A stretch of 59,204 bases of DNA from Spirochaetales bacterium (GTDB taxonomy: Bacteria; Spirochaetota; Spirochaetia; Treponematales; Treponemataceae): assembly GCA_030540405.1 (NCBI GenBank), contig JAUNWH010000010.1, positions 1 to 59,204 of the forward strand, in the 5' to 3' direction. Shown here piece after piece: positions 8,194 through 16,778 of the stretch. Position numbers and translations under genes: made by a program. The first letter of the stretch is position 1, and the number at the start of each line of letters is the position of its first letter. The notes under the pieces were generated by a model. That model saw only the letters and a program-made list of their open reading frames with translations, did not search any database and was not told the origin of the DNA.

Positions 8194-9681
8194 CTATTTT
8201 CTTGAAGGCCGGGCAAAAACTTCTTTGGAAAGCTCGCCCATAATTCTTGAGTCATATCTTGAGTAAGAGGCTATTGCAAAGTAATAAATTTTTCCGTTCT
8301 TCAAGCCGTTTAATTTTATAGAAACAGAATTTCCTGCGTCAATAGGAGACTGACCTTCCAAGGCTTCTCTGCCTAAATATTCGCCTGGACGCTCTCCATA
8401 AAAAATATAATAGCCGCCAACGCTGTCATCAACTGAATAAGGCCAAGTCAAAACCACAGAGCCATCCATTGGAACAGCTGTCAATTTGAACGGAGCAAGG
8501 GGCGAAGGAATTTCTTTGTAGTTTATGCTTAGCTGTGTAACAGAAGGAGAACGCGAGCCTTTTCCGTCTGGATACAATTCCGCTGCAATCTGAAAGTAAA
8601 GTCCAGAAACATTTTCAATTTTTTCTCCAGACCTTACAGGAATCCATTCAGGAAAATCCTTCGTCCAGTTGTAAAAGTTGTCTCCGCTGCGGATAAAAAA
8701 TTCAACTCCAGTTTCTGAAGGCTTGTCCACAACCGCATCAATGCTTACAACGCTTGAACCTTGGCTTAAAAGAATTGGCTCTGTTTCAAATCTTCCGCCT
8801 GAAATTTTATAGTTGTCAATTCTAAGGTCTTCTGAAACTTCGCTTTTTGATGCGCGCTGAATCCTAAAATCGTCAATCAGACCAGTGTACTGCGGGCAAA
8901 TGTCAATATCGGCAGGAACTCCCATAATCGGAGAATACACAGAACCGCCAGTTTCATGCCCGGAAGTTGTAACATATTTTAGGTCTTCAAGTTTGCCGTT
9001 GATTCTGTATTCAAACGCTCCTGTATCCTGATCAAAGTGAATGGCGTGGTGCATCCAAATTTCTGGAATTATAGTCGTGTAGCTTGAAAGTGTTATTTCG
9101 CCGCCGTCTTTTACATATCCATTGAAAACATTTGTAAACGACCACTCAAGATGATTTCCAAAGAAGCTTGCCGTTATCATCTGGTAAAGCGGATAGCCTG
9201 CGACAGTTCTTGATGACCGCCATGAAAAAACAATTTCTCCGTTTTCTGCAATTGAAGGCTTAAGCCAAAATTCAATTGTGATTGAGCCGCCCTGCCCTTG
9301 CTTTCCAAAAATCGTATCGCCTTTGCCACGCAAACGGACTCCGCCAGTTCCACGTGAAAGCCCGGAATATTTTCCCATAAAAGATTTTTCTGCAGGAACT
9401 AAAGAATTGCTTGTAACAGAATAATTTCCAGAAACGTCTTTTACTTCATTGTTTTCAAAATTAATAAGAAGGTCTGTGTCTTTGTCTAAAGGCCTGCTGT
9501 TGGTTGCAAGAACCATCGCGTCATAGCCAAACCTGCCCTTTCCCTGAACAATTCCGTCCATTTTTGAAAGTGCCGGCCAGCCATCTTTTCCGCCAAGCAC
9601 AATGGATTTTTCCTGGGCAAAGGCAGTATTCAAAAGCGCGAAAAAAAATGCTATAATTGCAGTCAAAATATTTTTATTCAT
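8194..9681 (-). CDS. Exported LamG-like/fibronectin type III protein
   Basis: The product has 495 residues. A signal peptide (MNKNILTAIIAFFFALLNTAFA) starts at ATG 9681. Residues about 110-290 have the LamG/concanavalin-like jelly-roll pattern (GSITIEFWLKP, WMHHAIHFD, GLIDDFRIQ). Residues about 395-490 are a fibronectin type III-like module (LTAVPMDGSVVLTWPYS, then YYFAIASYSR). Such proteins bind carbohydrate or other surface ligands. Only 3 bp separate this start from the divergent uvrC start, so each gene's promoter must lie inside the other gene. No good SD is visible. The TPR gene follows on the same strand. Confidence 0.75.
   Translation of the reverse strand: MNKNILTAIIAFFFALLNTAFAQEKSIVLGGKDGWPALSKMDGIVQGKGRFGYDAMVLATNSRPLDKDTDLLINFENNEVKDVSGNYSVTSNSLVPAEKSFMGKYSGLSRGTGGVRLRGKGDTIFGKQGQGGSITIEFWLKPSIAENGEIVFSWRSSRTVAGYPLYQMITASFFGNHLEWSFTNVFNGYVKDGGEITLSSYTTIIPEIWMHHAIHFDQDTGAFEYRINGKLEDLKYVTTSGHETGGSVYSPIMGVPADIDICPQYTGLIDDFRIQRASKSEVSEDLRIDNYKISGGRFETEPILLSQGSSVVSIDAVVDKPSETGVEFFIRSGDNFYNWTKDFPEWIPVRSGEKIENVSGLYFQIAAELYPDGKGSRSPSVTQLSINYKEIPSPLAPFKLTAVPMDGSVVLTWPYSVDDSVGGYYIFYGERPGEYLGREALEGQSPIDAGNSVSIKLNGLKNGKIYYFAIASYSRYDSRIMGELSKEVFARPSRK
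9629..9657 (+). promoter_or_regulatory. Predicted uvrC promoter inside the divergent gene
   Basis: TTCAAA (9629-9634), a 17-bp spacer and a perfect TATAAT (9652-9657) lie within the signal-peptide codons of the opposite-strand gene. The transcript would start near 9664 with a leader of about 20 nt and no SD. Confidence 0.6.
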
Positions 9682-9684
9682 AAT

Positions 9685-11652
9685 ATGAACGACCATAAAA
9701 TAAATTCTACGCCAAAACTTTCACATAGAGAGATTCTTCATCAAACCGCGCTAAAGGCACCGTTAAAAAGCGGAGTTTATCTTTGGCGGAATGAAGAACA
9801 AACCGTAATCTATGTAGGCAAAGCAAAAAATTTAAAAAACAGGCTCACTTCGTATTTCAGCGGAAACAAGGACATAAAGACAAGACTGCTTATAAGCCGC
9901 GCCCGCTCTATTGAGTATATTACAACCGACAATGAATATGAAGCGTTCCTTCTCGAAAACAACCTCATAAAAAAATATTCACCGCGCTATAATATCAGCC
10001 TGAAAGACGGAAAATCTTATCCTGTAATAAAAGTTACAAAAGAAAAATTTCCGCGCCTTTTTAAAACAAGAAACATAACACATGACGGCTCAATTTATTT
10101 CGGACCGTTTCCTGATGCTTCGGCATTGGATTCATTCTTAGAAACGCTCTATGAAATCTATCCGCTGCGAAGATGCAAAAAGTTCCGCGAAAAAAATTTT
10201 CCATGCATGTATTACCACATAGGAAGATGCAAAGCTCCGTGCTGCAAAAAAACAAACGAATCCACCTATAATGAATTTATCGAAGAAATTTGCTCGCTAC
10301 TTGAGGGCAAAGGCGAAGAAACTGTAAAAAAACTTCAAGACCAGATGAAGGAAGCTGCAAAAAACTTGAACTTTGAAAAAGCCGCAAGATTGCGCGACGG
10401 AATCAAAGCACTGGAAATTCTTCAGCACAGAAACATCGTTGAAAGTTTTGAAGGCACAGACAAAGACTACATTGCTCCTTGGCGCGAAGGCGAGCTTGTA
10501 AGTTTTACAGTTCTAAAAATGCGCGGCGGCAAACTGCTTGGCAGAGACAATTATAGAACTGTAAGCCTAAACGAAGACTCGGAGCTTATCCCGGAATTCA
10601 TGGCTTCATATTACAATGAAAAGGAGCTTATTCCTCCGCAGATTTATATAATGCAAAGCGACGGAACTGAATTTATGAAGCGGTGGATTTTTGAAACCTA
10701 CGGAATCAAAACTGAAATAGTCGCGGTAAATGAAAATTCACCAAGCGTCCATAAAGCCGCAATAGGAATGGCGCAGCAAAATGCAAAAGAAGACATAGTG
10801 CGCAGAATGAGGGAGCGCGGAGATTTCCCGGCAATGGAAGAGCTTAAAAAAGAACTGTCTCTTCCAAATCTTCCTGCAAGAATTGAAGGCTTTGATATTG
10901 CGCATATCGGCGGAAAATTTCCAGTGGCCAGCTTAATCAGTTTTTACAACGGAAACCCAGACAAGAAAAACTACAGATATTTCAGGCTGAAAACAACGGA
11001 TGGAATAATAGACGACTTTGCTTCAATGAAAGAGGCGGTTTCAAGAAGGTACACAAGGCTTGTAAACGAAAAAAAAGAATTACCGGATTTGATTTTAATT
11101 GACGGCGGAATCGGGCAAGTAAATGCAGTTGATTCCATCTTAAAGTCACTTGACCTTGATATTCCAATCGCAGGCCTTGCAAAGCGCGACGAAGAAATTT
11201 ACCGCCCCGGAAACAGCACGCCAATCTGCCTTCCAAAACGAAGCGACGCTCTAAGATTGCTTCAGCGTGTGCGGGATGAAACTCACAGATTTGCCACAAG
11301 CCGAAACCAAGAGCTTAGGACAAAAGAAAACACTGTTTCGCCTTTTACAAAAATACATGGAATCGGTCCAAAACGAGACGCGCTTTTAATGAAGAAATTC
11401 GGCACGCTAAAAAGCCTTGCAGAATCAAATGAAAACGAAGTTGCAGAGACTCTAAAAGTAACAGAAGAAGCCGCGCAGGAAATTTTAGTTTCAGCAAAAA
11501 AACTTTTCCAAGAGCAAAACGCTTTGCTTCAAAAACAAAGGCTTTCTATTGGAGCGGCTGGAACAACAAAAGAAAAGGCCGCACGAAGCAAGCTTAATGA
11601 AAACTTGGCATCGGCAGCCCTTGAAGTTGCAAGTCCTGATGATTTTTCCTAG
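9685..11652 (+). CDS. uvrC: Excinuclease ABC subunit C
   Basis: UvrC (655 residues) makes the dual incisions in nucleotide excision repair. Residues about 25-110 are the GIY-YIG nuclease (GVYLWRNE, then VIYVGKAKNLKNRL) responsible for the 3' cut. A UVR motif lies near residues 215-240 (LNFEKAARLRDGIKALE). Residues about 385-540 are the RNase H-like domain for the 5' cut (IEGFDIAHIGG, LILIDGGIGQ). A helix-hairpin-helix is near 555-600 (IHGIGPKRDALLMKKFG). Its start is 3 bp from a divergent gene, and its TAG stop shares a CTAG palindrome with the convergent gene's stop. Confidence 0.97.
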   Translation: MNDHKINSTPKLSHREILHQTALKAPLKSGVYLWRNEEQTVIYVGKAKNLKNRLTSYFSGNKDIKTRLLISRARSIEYITTDNEYEAFLLENNLIKKYSPRYNISLKDGKSYPVIKVTKEKFPRLFKTRNITHDGSIYFGPFPDASALDSFLETLYEIYPLRRCKKFREKNFPCMYYHIGRCKAPCCKKTNESTYNEFIEEICSLLEGKGEETVKKLQDQMKEAAKNLNFEKAARLRDGIKALEILQHRNIVESFEGTDKDYIAPWREGELVSFTVLKMRGGKLLGRDNYRTVSLNEDSELIPEFMASYYNEKELIPPQIYIMQSDGTEFMKRWIFETYGIKTEIVAVNENSPSVHKAAIGMAQQNAKEDIVRRMRERGDFPAMEELKKELSLPNLPARIEGFDIAHIGGKFPVASLISFYNGNPDKKNYRYFRLKTTDGIIDDFASMKEAVSRRYTRLVNEKKELPDLILIDGGIGQVNAVDSILKSLDLDIPIAGLAKRDEEIYRPGNSTPICLPKRSDALRLLQRVRDETHRFATSRNQELRTKENTVSPFTKIHGIGPKRDALLMKKFGTLKSLAESNENEVAETLKVTEEAAQEILVSAKKLFQEQNALLQKQRLSIGAAGTTKEKAARSKLNENLASAALEVASPDDFS

Positions 11653-12953
11653 AAAGGTTTTACAGTAACGCCCAACGCAAGCATCACAACATCCTTTGAA
11701 AGCTCCATTGTGTATCCTGCTTTTTTGTAATCTTCGCTGAAATATTTGCAGTACATTGCAGAGCCAGAAATTGTAACGAGTTTTACAGGTGAATATTCAA
11801 CGCCAGCTCCAATAACAAAGTTGTCAAGAACCGGGCTGAACACATTGTTCACATCAGACTTTGAGCCTTGCTTTCCATAAGAGAAGCCTGTTCCAAAGCT
11901 AAGCTGCTCATTCAGTCTGTAGTCCGCGCCAAGAGCAATTTCCCAAGAATCATCGTAGTCGTATTCAGAGCGGTCAATCGGGCTTTCAATTGTAGCCTGC
12001 TTGTTGAAATAATAGTTGAAGCTCATGCTGGCATTAAGCTTGTCAAAGAAAGTGTAGCCCACGCCAAGATTCAAAACAGCCGGCAAATCATTTTTAAAGT
12101 TGTCGCCTTCATCAGCGTTAAGGAAAGAAGACGCATAGGCGCCAGTCAAGTCGTCGTATTTGTACTTGAGTTTTGTAATTGTCTGATACTGGATTCCAAC
12201 ATCGAGAGTATTCCAAGGCTTAATGTGAACACCGAAAATTCCGCCAAATCCATATCCGTTTGATTCGTAGCCGATTTTTGAGCTTCCGCCGTTAACTGAC
12301 TGCAAGCCGTCGCATTTAAGCGTGATGTTCTGCTCGCCGTGCATAAATCTTCCTGCCGCCGCAACAGAAATCATGTCATTGATTTTATATGAAGCTCCAA
12401 GAATTTCTCCAAGCTGAACTGAATAAACTTCAAGAGAATGTGCCGCCATTTTTGCAGAAGCAGAAGCTATGTAAGAAGCTGCCGTTTGAGGAGTACAAGC
12501 TCCAGAAGCAATGAGCAACGGAAGACTAGCTTTCAATTTATTTGCAAATCCACTCTGGAGCGCCAATGAAGTAAGTCCGGTTCCGTCGCTGTAGTCAAGA
12601 GTTCCGCCGCCGCCAAAAACGCCAAAGCCAAAGAATGCAGCCCAGTTGTCTTTCTTGTAAACAACTTCAGCATTTGGATAAAAATAAACATTCTGGTCGT
12701 CTTCAAATTTCTGTCCGTCAAGCTTGTCGGAATAATTCTTTAAAACAAACTGGTTTCCAAGCTCAAAGTAAAGTCCATCGTTCATAAATGCTGTTCCGCC
12801 GATATTGTACAAAACAGCTTCCGGACGCAAAGTTTCTGTATTGCGGCTAGGATTTCTCATGTAGCCCTGATTCAAATTTGTCTTGTTATCTACACCGCCT
12901 GCAAAAGCAAATCCAAGGCCAGCGGCAAAAGCCAGCAAAGCAATTTTCTTCAT
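11649..12953 (-). CDS. OmpP1/FadL/TodX-family outer-membrane protein
   Basis: The protein has 434 residues. The signal peptide is MKKIALLAFAAGLGFAFAGG. The mature N-terminus (NQGYMRNPSRNTETLRPEAVLYNIGGTAF) matches the plug region of FadL-type barrels. The rest alternates in amphipathic strands (FGTGFSYGKQGSK, VVMLALGVTVKPF) and ends in Phe. FadL-family proteins move long-chain fatty acids or other hydrophobic compounds through the outer membrane; the substrate here is unknown. ATG 12953 is supported by GGAG 8-9 bp upstream. The stop overlaps the uvrC stop in a shared CTAG. Confidence 0.85.
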   Translation of the reverse strand: MKKIALLAFAAGLGFAFAGGVDNKTNLNQGYMRNPSRNTETLRPEAVLYNIGGTAFMNDGLYFELGNQFVLKNYSDKLDGQKFEDDQNVYFYPNAEVVYKKDNWAAFFGFGVFGGGGTLDYSDGTGLTSLALQSGFANKLKASLPLLIASGACTPQTAASYIASASAKMAAHSLEVYSVQLGEILGASYKINDMISVAAAGRFMHGEQNITLKCDGLQSVNGGSSKIGYESNGYGFGGIFGVHIKPWNTLDVGIQYQTITKLKYKYDDLTGAYASSFLNADEGDNFKNDLPAVLNLGVGYTFFDKLNASMSFNYYFNKQATIESPIDRSEYDYDDSWEIALGADYRLNEQLSFGTGFSYGKQGSKSDVNNVFSPVLDNFVIGAGVEYSPVKLVTISGSAMYCKYFSEDYKKAGYTMELSKDVVMLALGVTVKPF

Positions 12954-13029
12954 AATAGTTACTCCAATAAACATAAAGTTTAACTGGAGAAAAGACTAGC
13001 ACGGATAAAAGATTTTATCAAGACACTTT

Positions 13030-13137
13030 TATAAAAAATGTCATAATGACACAAGTTGATTTTGTGTCATCAAAGGTCATTTTGTCTAATGTCGAGTTTT
13101 ACACATTACTGTCAGTATAGGGCTTGACCCGATAATC
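13030..13137. repeat. Hairpin and REP-like palindrome variant
   Basis: TGACACAA and TTGTGTCA near 13047-13068 form an 8-bp hairpin. A REP-like element in the opposite orientation (GGGCTTGACCC core at 13120-13130) ends at 13137. Several TGTCAT/TGACA words in between resemble the arrays at 3233 and 4873. No gene is seen in 12954-13169. Confidence 0.65.
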
Positions 13138-13169
13138 TGTTGAAAACTCAAACCAAATTCCTAATCGAG

Positions 13170-14066
13170 TTATTTCTTGTCCTGCTTTAAATTCGGAATC
13201 ACTTCCGCTAAAACTATTGCGCAGAAAATCAAGGCGCAGCCAACGAACATTTTTGGCGTGAGGTGTTCACCAAGGAAAATGCAGCTGCAAAGAACTCCGA
13301 AAACACTTTCCAAAGAAAGAAAAAGAGAAGCCAGCGCAGAAGGAACATATTTTAATCCGACATTCTGAAGTACAAAGCAAACCATTGAACTGAAAATTCC
13401 AAGGTAAAGCATGGAAACAACAACAGTTGAATTTTTTATAAGTGAAATGTCAAAGTTCCCGTCTAAAAAAGGCGCAGTTAAAAATCCCAGAACTCCGCTA
13501 GCCGCAAACTGAAAAAATGTAAGCAAAATCACATCTTCTTTCTTTACAAAAAATGAGCCTGCAATTATATGAAGCGCAAAGAAAATTCCGCAGATTAAAG
13601 TAAGAACATCTCCGCGGTTCATGATGTACCAAGCGCCGTCTCCGTCAAGGGCAAGCAAGCCGATTCCTGTAAGAGCCACAGCCGCCGCAACCCAGACATA
13701 CCAGCCCGGCTTTTTCTTAAAAACTGGCCAGCCGATAAGCGGAACAAGAATCACATAGAAAGTTGTAAGGAAAGCGTTTTTTCCGGCAGTTGTGAAGTTG
13801 CAGCCAATCGTCTGAGTAAGGTAACCCAAAAACAAAAGAATTCCCAAAAAGCATCCGTGAAAAAAAATATCTTTATTTAAATGCTTAAACCGTTTTATAA
13901 AAATCAAGCCAAAACAGACAGCGGCAATTGTAAAGCGGATTGCAACCATCCAGGTAGGTCCGACAAAATCCAAGCTGTCTTTTACAACAACAAAAGCAAA
14001 TCCCCAGATTGCGGCAGTAAGAACTAGACCCGCTCCAAAAATAATAGAAAGCTCACGTTTTTCCAT
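13170..14066 (-). CDS. EamA/DMT-superfamily permease
   Basis: The protein has 298 residues, with ten predicted membrane segments arranged as two EamA repeats (residues about 8-140 and 150-288). GFAFVVVKDSLDFVGP and the late PSALASLFLSLESVFGVLCS are typical of drug/metabolite exporters. The substrate cannot be assigned. No SD is seen; a TTGACC/TATCTT promoter places the start site close to the ATG. Confidence 0.88.
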   Translation of the reverse strand: MEKRELSIIFGAGLVLTAAIWGFAFVVVKDSLDFVGPTWMVAIRFTIAAVCFGLIFIKRFKHLNKDIFFHGCFLGILLFLGYLTQTIGCNFTTAGKNAFLTTFYVILVPLIGWPVFKKKPGWYVWVAAAVALTGIGLLALDGDGAWYIMNRGDVLTLICGIFFALHIIAGSFFVKKEDVILLTFFQFAASGVLGFLTAPFLDGNFDISLIKNSTVVVSMLYLGIFSSMVCFVLQNVGLKYVPSALASLFLSLESVFGVLCSCIFLGEHLTPKMFVGCALIFCAIVLAEVIPNLKQDKK

Positions 14067-14073
14067 AGCGGAT

Positions 14074-14103
14074 AAGATAATAAGTTTTCAGTCTAAAGGT
14101 CAA
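14074..14103 (-). promoter_or_regulatory. Predicted promoter of the EamA permease, leaderless arrangement
   Basis: On the minus strand, TTGACC (14098-14103), an 18-bp spacer and TATCTT (14074-14079) are followed by 7 bp and the ATG. No SD is present. Confidence 0.5.
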
Positions 14104-14121
14104 TACGGCTTGGATAAACCC

Positions 14122-14159
14122 AAAATAAAAAAACTCCGTGCAGAAAAATCCACACGGAG
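14122..14159 (-). terminator. Intrinsic terminator after glgP
   Basis: On the minus strand, CTCCGTG and CACGGAG form a 7-bp stem (14134-14159), followed by a run of seven T. It lies about 70 bp beyond the glgP stop. Confidence 0.85.
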
Positions 14160-14227
14160 CAAGAAGTGCCATGCAAAAAGCACGGCAATGACATTTTAAA
14201 CTTATTGAACAAACCCAGTGTCAAAAG

Positions 14228-16675
14228 TTATTTTACAACGACTTTCTTCAAGCGCCAGATGTCTTTTACGTAGTCTTCAATTGTGCGGTCGCTTGAGAAT
14301 TTTCCGCTGTTTGCAATGTTGATTAAAGCTTTTTTTGCCCAGGCCTTTTTGTCAGCATATTCAGCGGCAAGCTTTTCGTGAGCCTTAACATAAGAATCAA
14401 AGTCAGCAAGAATAAAGTAAACGTCAGGCTGCTGTCCTTCAACACCGTAAACAATCGAATCGTGAAGCTCCTTGAACAAAAGTCCGCTTGGATCGTAAGT
14501 TCCGTCAACAAGCTGATTTACAACTTTTGCAAGAGCCGGATTTCTGTCAAGGTATTTTGTAGGATTGTAAGAATGCTCCTGCTTCATCTTGACAATTTCG
14601 TCCGCCTTAAGACCGAAGATAAATGCGTTGTCTTCTCCAGCCTCTTCGACAATTTCAATATTTGCGCCGTCCAAAGTACCGATTGTGAGCGCGCCGTTCA
14701 TCATAAACTTCATGTTTGAAGTTCCAGAAGCTTCAAATCCTGCTGTTGAAATCTGCTCGGAAACATCAGAAGCCGGAATGATTTTTTCTGCAACTGAAAC
14801 GCGGTAGTTTTCAACAAACACAACACGGAGCTTGCCACGGACGCGGCGGTCATTGTTAACTCTTTCTGCAACAGTGTTGATAAGCTTGATTATTGCCTTT
14901 GCGCGGCGGTAACCAGAAGCTGCCTTTGCGCCAAAGATAAATGTGCGTGCAGGAGGATTGTAGCTTGGATCTTCCACAATCTTGTTGTAAAGATACATGA
15001 TGTGGAACACGTTCAAAAGCTGTCTCTTGTATTCATGCAAACGCTTTACCTGTGTATCGAAAATGCTTTCCGGGTCAAGGAATTCATTCTGGCTGTGCTT
15101 TAAATATTCAGCAAGTTTTTCCTTGTTGTGGCGTTTGATTGCAATAAGCTCTTCCAAAGAAGCGTCATCATCAACATATTTTTCAAGGCCTTTGAGAAGA
15201 GAAAGTTCTTTTTCCCAGCCGTGTCCGATTCTTTTTGTGATGAAATCTGAAAGCTCTGGGTTTGCGAACAAAAGCCATCTTCTCTGTGTAACGCCGTTTG
15301 TCTTATTGTTGAATTTCTCTGGATAAATTTTGTACCAGTCCTTAAGTTCCTGTTCCTTAAGAATTTTTGTATGAAGGGCAGCAACGCCGTTTACGCTGAA
15401 ACCTGAATGAATTGCAAGCCATGCCATATAAACTTTTCCGTCATGGATAATTGCCATGTGGTTCTGCTTTTCATAATCGTTAGGGAACTGCTGGCGAAGC
15501 TCAATTACAAAGCGGCGGTTGATTTCTTCAACAATCTGATAAATACGCGGAAGAAGTTTCTGGAAAACTTCGATTGTCCACTTCTCCAAAGCTTCTGAAA
15601 GAATTGTGTGGTTTGTGTAAGCGAAAGTTTTCTGAACAACGCTCCAAGCATCGTCCCAGCCCACATTGTATTCATCAATGAGAATTCTCATAAGCTCAGG
15701 AATTGCAACTACCGGATGAGTATCGTTAAGCTGAATAACATGATATTCAGGGAACTTTGAGAAATCAGCTCCGTAAGTATTTACAAAGTGATGAACCAAA
15801 TCCTGAAGAGATGCAGAAGTAAAGAAATACTGCTGGCGCAAACGAAGTTCTTTTCCCATTGGACCGTTGTCATTTGGATAAAGAACACGGCTGATATTCT
15901 CAGCATCGTTCTGGCGCTCAACTGCGCGGTGGTACTGCATATCATTGAAAAGCTGAAGATCGAATCCGTTAGGGCTTGAAGCCTGCCACAAGCGCAATGT
16001 GTTCACAGTGTTTGAACCGTAAGCAACAATCGGCATATCGTAAGGAGTCGCTGTAATTTCCTCTGCGTTTTCAAGATAGAATCTATCCTGTCCGTCAGGA
16101 GTTTTTCCATATTTAATCTGTCCGCCGAATTTTACAGTTACAGCAAGATCACTTCTTTTTACTTCCCAAGGATCGCGGTGCTTAAGCCAGTTGTCAGGGA
16201 ATTCAACCTGCTCGCCATTGATAATGTGCTGCTCAAACATTCCGTATTCATAGCGGATTCCGTATCCATGTCCTGGATATTCAAGAGTTGCAAGTGAATC
16301 AAGGAAGCAAGCCGCAAGACGACCAAGGCCTCCGTTTCCAAGACCAGCATCAGGCTCTTCGTCTTCAATAAAATCATAGCTGATGTTCATGTCTTTAAGG
16401 ACATCTTTCACCTGCTCCATAATGCCAGAATTAATCAGGTTGTTTCCCAGCGCGCGTCCCATCAAAAATTCTGCGCTCAAATAGTAAAGCTGCTTTGTAG
16501 GCTTAGCCTCATACTCTTTGCGGGTATTCATCCAGTTTGGCATGATAATTTCAAGCGCACTCGCGCTTACTGCATCAAACAAGTCGTGCTTATTTGCCTG
16601 TGTGATGTCTTTTCCATACTGGCGGCGCAGACGGGCTGTGAGATTTTCCTTAAACTGCTCTGCATCAAAAGTCAT
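14228..16675 (-). CDS. glgP: Glycogen/starch phosphorylase
   Basis: The enzyme (815 residues) releases glucose-1-phosphate from glycogen with pyridoxal phosphate as cofactor. The GT35 PLP-site motif EASGTSNMKFMMNGALTIGT lies near residue 660. Other hallmarks are DEEPDAGLGNGGLGRLAACF near residue 105 and the segment WPNDYEKQNHMA-like region in mid-protein. The length is normal for the family. GGAGGAATATAAAA provides a strong SD. The gene lies downstream of glgX on the same strand, with its own promoter and a LacI-type palindrome between the two genes. A terminator follows. Confidence 0.97.
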   Translation of the reverse strand: MTFDAEQFKENLTARLRRQYGKDITQANKHDLFDAVSASALEIIMPNWMNTRKEYEAKPTKQLYYLSAEFLMGRALGNNLINSGIMEQVKDVLKDMNISYDFIEDEEPDAGLGNGGLGRLAACFLDSLATLEYPGHGYGIRYEYGMFEQHIINGEQVEFPDNWLKHRDPWEVKRSDLAVTVKFGGQIKYGKTPDGQDRFYLENAEEITATPYDMPIVAYGSNTVNTLRLWQASSPNGFDLQLFNDMQYHRAVERQNDAENISRVLYPNDNGPMGKELRLRQQYFFTSASLQDLVHHFVNTYGADFSKFPEYHVIQLNDTHPVVAIPELMRILIDEYNVGWDDAWSVVQKTFAYTNHTILSEALEKWTIEVFQKLLPRIYQIVEEINRRFVIELRQQFPNDYEKQNHMAIIHDGKVYMAWLAIHSGFSVNGVAALHTKILKEQELKDWYKIYPEKFNNKTNGVTQRRWLLFANPELSDFITKRIGHGWEKELSLLKGLEKYVDDDASLEELIAIKRHNKEKLAEYLKHSQNEFLDPESIFDTQVKRLHEYKRQLLNVFHIMYLYNKIVEDPSYNPPARTFIFGAKAASGYRRAKAIIKLINTVAERVNNDRRVRGKLRVVFVENYRVSVAEKIIPASDVSEQISTAGFEASGTSNMKFMMNGALTIGTLDGANIEIVEEAGEDNAFIFGLKADEIVKMKQEHSYNPTKYLDRNPALAKVVNQLVDGTYDPSGLLFKELHDSIVYGVEGQQPDVYFILADFDSYVKAHEKLAAEYADKKAWAKKALINIANSGKFSSDRTIEDYVKDIWRLKKVVVK

Positions 16676-16734
16676 TTTTATATTCCTCCAATCAGCCTGT
16701 TAAGCTAGAAAGCAAAACGGCATTATGTTTACCT

Positions 16735-16764
16735 AGTATAATATGGAAACGTTTCCTTATTCAA
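16735..16764 (-). promoter_or_regulatory. glgP promoter with LacI/CcpA-type operator palindrome
   Basis: On the minus strand, TTGAAT (16759-16764), an 18-bp spacer and TATACT (16735-16740) form a promoter. The spacer holds the perfect palindrome GGAAACGTTTCC (16745-16756). GAAACGTTTC with a central CG is characteristic of LacI/GalR-family and cre sites, so a repressor bound here would occlude RNA polymerase. No such regulator is encoded in the window. Confidence 0.7.
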
Positions 16765-16778
16765 GTTCCCACCCTGTT

